64,000 nt of DNA from Owenia fusiformis (Eukaryota > Annelida > Polychaeta > Sabellida > Oweniidae): positions 15,333,915-15,397,914 of the forward strand of contig CAIIXF020000001.1 in NCBI GenBank assembly GCA_903813345.2. Direction: 5' to 3'. A program made the position numbers and the translations under genes. Under the pieces are notes generated by a model. It saw nothing but the letters and a program-made list of their open reading frames with translations. It was not told where the DNA came from and did not search any database. Below are positions 57,730-64,000 of the stretch, piece after piece (within the stretch, counting starts at the first letter, position 1; each line of letters opens with the position of its first letter).

Positions 57730-58587
57730 CAACAACCTCCTGATTTGAAAAATGATGACAAATTTGATCAGTTTTGACTCTGGCCTAGAGAATTGGGACT
57801 TTTGAGATATTTTTAGCTCGAATGTAGTCATTCAGAGTGAACAAATACATCAAAAATTGACACTTAACTCACCAATTTCTGACTGCACCCCCGATATGTA
57901 CCTTCTTTCTATACTGGAAACCATAAGATGGGAAATTCAATCTTTATGATGAATAGCAACTCGTTGGCTTCCCCATTTACGACAACAAATGACATTTAGG
58001 GGTCACTAAGGACAAAATTGTAGCCAAATATCGTCAAAATCAAGGGTTTTTGGGGTAAAAAGCGAAAACTGATGATTCAGCAAAAACATTAAATTTGTTC
58101 ATGAAAATTCCCCTTTTTGCCTCCGTCCAAAATATGTTTCACACTAATAAACTTCAATTCTGGTTGATTCTGAGTAGTTTTAAAAAATTTTGGTCACTTT
58201 CACATGTGACTAATAGCCACATGGTTGGATGATTTCTGGCTTTAAATTGCGTTTTTCCAATTTACTAGAGTTTTTCAAGTAGTTTTGTGCAGTTTAAGAA
58301 TATTCTGACAGCAATTATGAAAAATATGGCTACTTCATTACCCCTGGGGTCATTTTTCCAAGAACCCAATGGTTTTCCTTTAAATTTGACTAGTTTTTCA
58401 TTTACATCATGAAATCCACTGCCTGATGGTGACATTTTTCAGTATCGTGTCAAGAATTTGAGTATTTTATTGCATATTGCAATTTTTAGCCAAATCACTG
58501 AACCGTGAACCAGAAAATTGGACAAATTTGACCCACTTTTTGGCAAAATCTTACTAAAATCATCACTTTTTCATACTTTATTCCATT
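57730..58587 (+). repeat. Single short unit (unit 48)
   Basis: This is an 858 bp unit with the empty target site and the T5 form. It ends the fourteen-unit long run. Confidence 0.95.
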
Positions 58588-61243
58588 CAACAACCTCCTG
58601 ATTTGAAAAATGATGACAAATTTGATCAGTTTTGACTCTGGCCTAGAGAATTGGGACTTTTGAGATATTTTTAGCTCGAATGTAGTCATTCAGAGTGAAC
58701 AAATACATCAAAAATTGACACTTAACTCACCAATTTCTGACTGCACCCCCGATATGTACCTTCTTTCTATACTGGAAACCATAAGATGGGAAATTCAATC
58801 TTTATGATGAATAGCAACTCGTTGGCTTCCCCATTTACGACAACAAATGACATTTAGGGGTCACTAAGGACAAAATTGTAGCCAAATATCGTCAAAATCA
58901 AGGGTTTTTGGGGTAAAAAGCGAAAACTGATGATTCAGCAAAAACATTAAATTTGTTCATGAAAATTCCCCTTTTTGCCTCCGTCCAAAATATGTTTCAC
59001 ACTAATAAACTTCAATTCTGGTTGATTCTGAGTAGTTTTAAAAAATTTTGGTCACTTTCACATGTGACTAATAGGCAAAACTGCCCTAATTCACGTCACC
59101 ATACTAGTCAATGGGCAAAAGGGCAAACGCCTGACTTTTTATCTCGAGTTATGGATTTATGTGGCCTCACTGGCCTATCTGAGGTTCTAAAGCTATGTCT
59201 AAGCTACATCTTGACACTAAACTCGATAGGGGCCAATCATCTACTTTTTGAAATAATTGGTCAATTGTGACACTACCCCCTCTCTCTGCAGACACAAATT
59301 GAAATTCACAAAAATGAAGGCAAAATTAATACGCCACTTGACTCGAAATTTTCCTTCAGATAACCCAAATAAACGCATTTTCAGAAGAAATGGCATGTTG
59401 CCATTGCAAAAAGATTACAACTGTGCCTACATACTAGCTTACTGACTCGTCATGATCACATTTGTGTTGGGCCTACATTTATTTTTGAATACTACTTTTT
59501 TCTATTCAGCGGAAGTGACGTATTAGGGCATTTTGGCCTAATAGCCACATGGTTGGATGATTTCTGGCTTTAAATTGCGTTTTTCCAATTTACTAGAGTT
59601 TTTCAAGTAGTTTTGTGCAGTTTAAGAATATTCTGACAGCAATTATGAAAAATATGGCTACTTCATTACCCCTGGGGTCATTTTTCCAAGAACCCAATGG
59701 TTTTCCTTTAAATTTGACTAGTTTTTCATTTACATCATGAAATCCACTGCCTGATGGTGACATTTTTCAGTATCGTGTCAAGAATTTGAGTATTTTATTG
59801 CATATTGCAATTTTTAGCCAAATCACTGAACCGTGAACCAGAAAATTGGACAAATTTGACCCACTTTTTGGCAAAATCTTACTAAAATCATCACTTTTTC
59901 ATACTTTATTCCATTCAACAACCTCCTGATTTGAAAAATGATGACAAATTTGATCAGTTTTGACTCTGGCCTAGAGAATTGGGACTTTTGAGATATTTTT
60001 AGCTCGAATGTAGTCATTCAGAGTGAACAAATACATCAAAAATTGACACTTAACTCACCAATTTCTGACTGCACCCCCGATATGTACCTTCTTTCTATAC
60101 TGGAAACCATAAGATGGGAAATTCAATCTTTATGATGAATAGCAACTCGTTGGCTTCCCCATTTACGACAACAAATGACATTTAGGGGTCACTAAGGACA
60201 AAATTGTAGCCAAATATCGTCAAAATCAAGGGTTTTTGGGGTAAAAAGCGAAAACTGATGATTCAGCAAAAACATTAAATTTGTTCATGAAAATTCCCCT
60301 TTTTGCCTCCGTCCAAAATATGTTTCACACTAATAAACTTCAATTCTGGTTGATTCTGAGTAGTTTTAAAAAATTTTGGTCACTTTCACATGTGACTAAT
60401 AGGCAAAACTGCCCTAATTCACGTCACCATACTAGTCAATGGGCAAAAGGGCAAACGCCTGACTTTTTATCTCGAGTTATGGATTTATGTGGCCTCACTG
60501 GCCTATCTGAGGTTCTAAAGCTATGTCTAAGCTACATCTTGACACTAAACTCGATAGGGGCCAATCATCTACTTTTTGAAATAATTGGTCAATTGTGACA
60601 CTACCCCCTCTCTCTGCAGACACAAATTGAAATTCACAAAAATGAAGGCAAAATTAATACGCCACTTGACTCGAAATTTTCCTTCAGATAACCCAAATAA
60701 ACGCATTTTCAGAAGAAATGGCATGTTGCCATTGCAAAAAGATTACAACTGTGCCTACATACTAGCTTACTGACTCGTCATGATCACATTTGTGTTGGGC
60801 CTACATTTATTTTTGAATACTACTTTTTTCTATTCAGCGGAAGTGACGTATTAGGGCATTTTGGCCTAATAGCCACATGGTTGGATGATTTCTGGCTTTA
60901 AATTGCGTTTTTCCAATTTACTAGAGTTTTTCAAGTAGTTTTGTGCAGTTTAAGAATATTCTGACAGCAATTATGAAAAATATGGCTACTTCATTACCCC
61001 TGGGGTCATTTTTCCAAGAACCCAATGGTTTTCCTTTAAATTTGACTAGTTTTTCATTTACATCATGAAATCCACTGCCTGATGGTGACATTTTTCAGTA
61101 TCGTGTCAAGAATTTGAGTATTTTATTGCATATTGCAATTTTTAGCCAAATCACTGAACCGTGAACCAGAAAATTGGACAAATTTGACCCACTTTTTGGC
61201 AAAATCTTACTAAAATCATCACTTTTTCATACTTTATTCCATT
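58588..61243 (+). repeat. Run of two long units (units 49-50)
   Basis: Units are 58588-59915 and 59916-61243, both 1328 bp and T5. Insert copies lie at 59075-59537 and 60403-60865. Confidence 0.95.
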
Positions 61244-62101
61244 CAACAACCTCCTGATTTGAAAAATGATGACAAATTTGATCAGTTTTGACTCTGGCCT
61301 AGAGAATTGGGACTTTTGAGATATTTTTAGCTCGAATGTAGTCATTCAGAGTGAACAAATACATCAAAAATTGACACTTAACTCACCAATTTCTGACTGC
61401 ACCCCCGATATGTACCTTCTTTCTATACTGGAAACCATAAGATGGGAAATTCAATCTTTATGATGAATAGCAACTCGTTGGCTTCCCCATTTACGACAAC
61501 AAATGACATTTAGGGGTCACTAAGGACAAAATTGTAGCCAAATATCGTCAAAATCAAGGGTTTTTGGGGTAAAAAGCGAAAACTGATGATTCAGCAAAAA
61601 CATTAAATTTGTTCATGAAAATTCCCCTTTTTGCCTCCGTCCAAAATATGTTTCACACTAATAAACTTCAATTCTGGTTGATTCTGAGTAGTTTTAAAAA
61701 ATTTTGGTCACTTTCACATGTGACTAATAGCCACATGGTTGGATGATTTCTGGCTTTAAATTGCGTTTTTCCAATTTACTAGAGTTTTTCAAGTAGTTTT
61801 GTGCAGTTTAAGAATATTCTGACAGCAATTATGAAAAATATGGCTACTTCATTACCCCTGGGGTCATTTTTCCAAGAACCCAATGGTTTTCCTTTAAATT
61901 TGACTAGTTTTTCATTTACATCATGAAATCCACTGCCTGATGGTGACATTTTTCAGTATCGTGTCAAGAATTTGAGTATTTTATTGCATATTGCAATTTT
62001 TAGCCAAATCACTGAACCGTGAACCAGAAAATTGGACAAATTTGACCCACTTTTTGGCAAAATCTTACTAAAATCATCACTTTTTCATACTTTATTCCAT
62101 T
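61244..62101 (+). repeat. Single short unit (unit 51)
   Basis: This 858 bp T5 unit has the empty target site. It is the last short unit in the window. Confidence 0.95.
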
Positions 62102-63429
62102 CAACAACCTCCTGATTTGAAAAATGATGACAAATTTGATCAGTTTTGACTCTGGCCTAGAGAATTGGGACTTTTGAGATATTTTTAGCTCGAATGTAGT
62201 CATTCAGAGTGAACAAATACATCAAAAATTGACACTTAACTCACCAATTTCTGACTGCACCCCCGATATGTACCTTCTTTCTATACTGGAAACCATAAGA
62301 TGGGAAATTCAATCTTTATGATGAATAGCAACTCGTTGGCTTCCCCATTTACGACAACAAATGACATTTAGGGGTCACTAAGGACAAAATTGTAGCCAAA
62401 TATCGTCAAAATCAAGGGTTTTTGGGGTAAAAAGCGAAAACTGATGATTCAGCAAAAACATTAAATTTGTTCATGAAAATTCCCCTTTTTGCCTCCGTCC
62501 AAAATATGTTTCACACTAATAAACTTCAATTCTGGTTGATTCTGAGTAGTTTTAAAAAATTTTGGTCACTTTCACATGTGACTAATAGGCAAAACTGCCC
62601 TAATTCACGTCACCATACTAGTCAATGGGCAAAAGGGCAAACGCCTGACTTTTTATCTCGAGTTATGGATTTATGTGGCCTCACTGGCCTATCTGAGGTT
62701 CTAAAGCTATGTCTAAGCTACATCTTGACACTAAACTCGATAGGGGCCAATCATCTACTTTTTGAAATAATTGGTCAATTGTGACACTACCCCCTCTCTC
62801 TGCAGACACAAATTGAAATTCACAAAAATGAAGGCAAAATTAATACGCCACTTGACTCGAAATTTTCCTTCAGATAACCCAAATAAACGCATTTTCAGAA
62901 GAAATGGCATGTTGCCATTGCAAAAAGATTACAACTGTGCCTACATACTAGCTTACTGACTCGTCATGATCACATTTGTGTTGGGCCTACATTTATTTTT
63001 GAATACTACTTTTTTCTATTCAGCGGAAGTGACGTATTAGGGCATTTTGGCCTAATAGCCACATGGTTGGATGATTTCTGGCTTTAAATTGCGTTTTTCC
63101 AATTTACTAGAGTTTTTCAAGTAGTTTTGTGCAGTTTAAGAATATTCTGACAGCAATTATGAAAAATATGGCTACTTCATTACCCCTGGGGTCATTTTTC
63201 CAAGAACCCAATGGTTTTCCTTTAAATTTGACTAGTTTTTCATTTACATCATGAAATCCACTGCCTGATGGTGACATTTTTCAGTATCGTGTCAAGAATT
63301 TGAGTATTTTATTGCATATTGCAATTTTTAGCCAAATCACTGAACCGTGAACCAGAAAATTGGACAAATTTGACCCACTTTTTGGCAAAATCTTACTAAA
63401 ATCATCACTTTTTCATACTTTATTCCATT
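62102..63429 (+). repeat. Long unit (unit 52)
   Basis: This 1328 bp unit has the T5 form, with its insert copy at 62589-63051. No difference from the common form was noticed. Confidence 0.95.
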
Positions 63430-64000
63430 CAACAACCTCCTGATTTGAAAAATGATGACAAATTTGATCAGTTTTGACTCTGGCCTAGAGAATTGGGACT
63501 TTTGAGATATTTTTAGCTCGAATGTAGTCATTCAGAGTGAACAAATACATCAAAAATTGACACTTAACTCACCAATTTCTGACTGCACCCCCGATATGTA
63601 CCTTCTTTCTATACTGGAAACCATAAGATGGGAAATTCAATCTTTATGATGAATAGCAACTCGTTGGCTTCCCCATTTACGACAACAAATGACATTTAGG
63701 GGTCACTAAGGACAAAATTGTAGCCAAATATCGTCAAAATCAAGGGTTTTTGGGGTAAAAAGCGAAAACTGATGATTCAGCAAAAACATTAAATTTGTTC
63801 ATGAAAATTCCCCTTTTTGCCTCCGTCCAAAATATGTTTCACACTAATAAACTTCAATTCTGGTTGATTCTGAGTAGTTTTAAAAAATTTTGGTCACTTT
63901 CACATGTGACTAATAGGCAAAACTGCCCTAATTCACGTCACCATACTAGTCAATGGGCAAAAGGGCAAACGCCTGACTTTTTATCTCGAGTTATGGATTT
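63430..64000 (+). repeat. Partial long unit cut by the window end (unit 53)
   Basis: It begins as a normal unit and enters the insert at 63917, so it is of the long type. Only the first 84 bases of its insert are inside the window. The array therefore continues to the right. Confidence 0.93.

Larger units (their letters stand above)
1..64000 (+). repeat. Satellite DNA array, 858/1328 bp units, head-to-tail
   Basis: The window is filled end to end by one tandem repeat. Phased on the first base, unit starts fall at 1, 859, 1716, 3045, 3903, 4761 and so on to 63430, giving 52 full units and one partial. All units have the same orientation, with no spacer, inversion or foreign sequence other than the regular 470 bp insert. 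Units are nearly identical: one substitution was noticed, plus scattered one-base homopolymer differences. Composition by hand count of the first unit is 158 C and 134 G in 858 bp (34% GC), with 10 CpG. This is typical of eukaryotic heterochromatic satellite DNA; the chromosomal site (centromere, pericentromere, sex or B chromosome) cannot be told from the window. Neither array boundary is present, so total size is unknown. Confidence 0.98.

Noticed and set aside
1-64000. CRISPR array or ribosomal DNA repeat
   Set aside because: Units are 858-1330 bp with no short-repeat/unique-spacer pattern, and I see no conserved rRNA sequence in the monomer or the insert.

Overview
The whole 64 kb window is one uninterrupted head-to-tail satellite DNA array. 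I find no gene, RNA gene, CRISPR array or unique sequence, and neither edge of the array is inside the window. The sequence is AT-rich: a hand count on the first unit gives 34% GC, with 10 CpG where about 25 would be expected. Array length, unit size, CpG loss and the absence of coding sequence all point to eukaryotic heterochromatin (centromeric, pericentromeric, sex-chromosome or B-chromosome type). I cannot name the species or the satellite family from sequence alone.

Layout: phased on the first base of the window, the array holds 52 complete units and one partial unit, all in the same orientation. Two length classes alternate. Twelve short units (S) are about 858 bp. Forty complete long units (L), plus the partial last one, are about 1328 bp. 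The order is S2, L1, S2, L4, S1, L4, S2, L8, S2, L6, S1, L14, S1, L2, S1, L1, then a partial L. An L unit is an S unit carrying one 470 bp insertion, always at the same base (unit position about 487).

The insertion looks like a non-autonomous DNA transposon of the MITE type. It is 463 bp long, has imperfect terminal inverted repeats of about 25 bp, is flanked by a 7 bp direct repeat (CTAATAG), and has no credible reading frame. Its target lies in the loop of a small palindrome in the S unit. Because all copies share the same breakpoints and are almost identical, the simplest history is one insertion into one monomer, followed by spread through unequal exchange or other array amplification.

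Variation between units is very low. I noticed one base substitution (position 29584); the other differences I saw are single-base changes in homopolymer runs. One of these, T5 versus T6 just downstream of the insertion site, recurs in 16 units, 15 of them long. It marks a possible higher-order pattern, including two adjacent 6642 bp blocks at 39133-52416 with matching codes. Small open frames recur in every unit, but they are by-products of repetition and are not annotated as genes.
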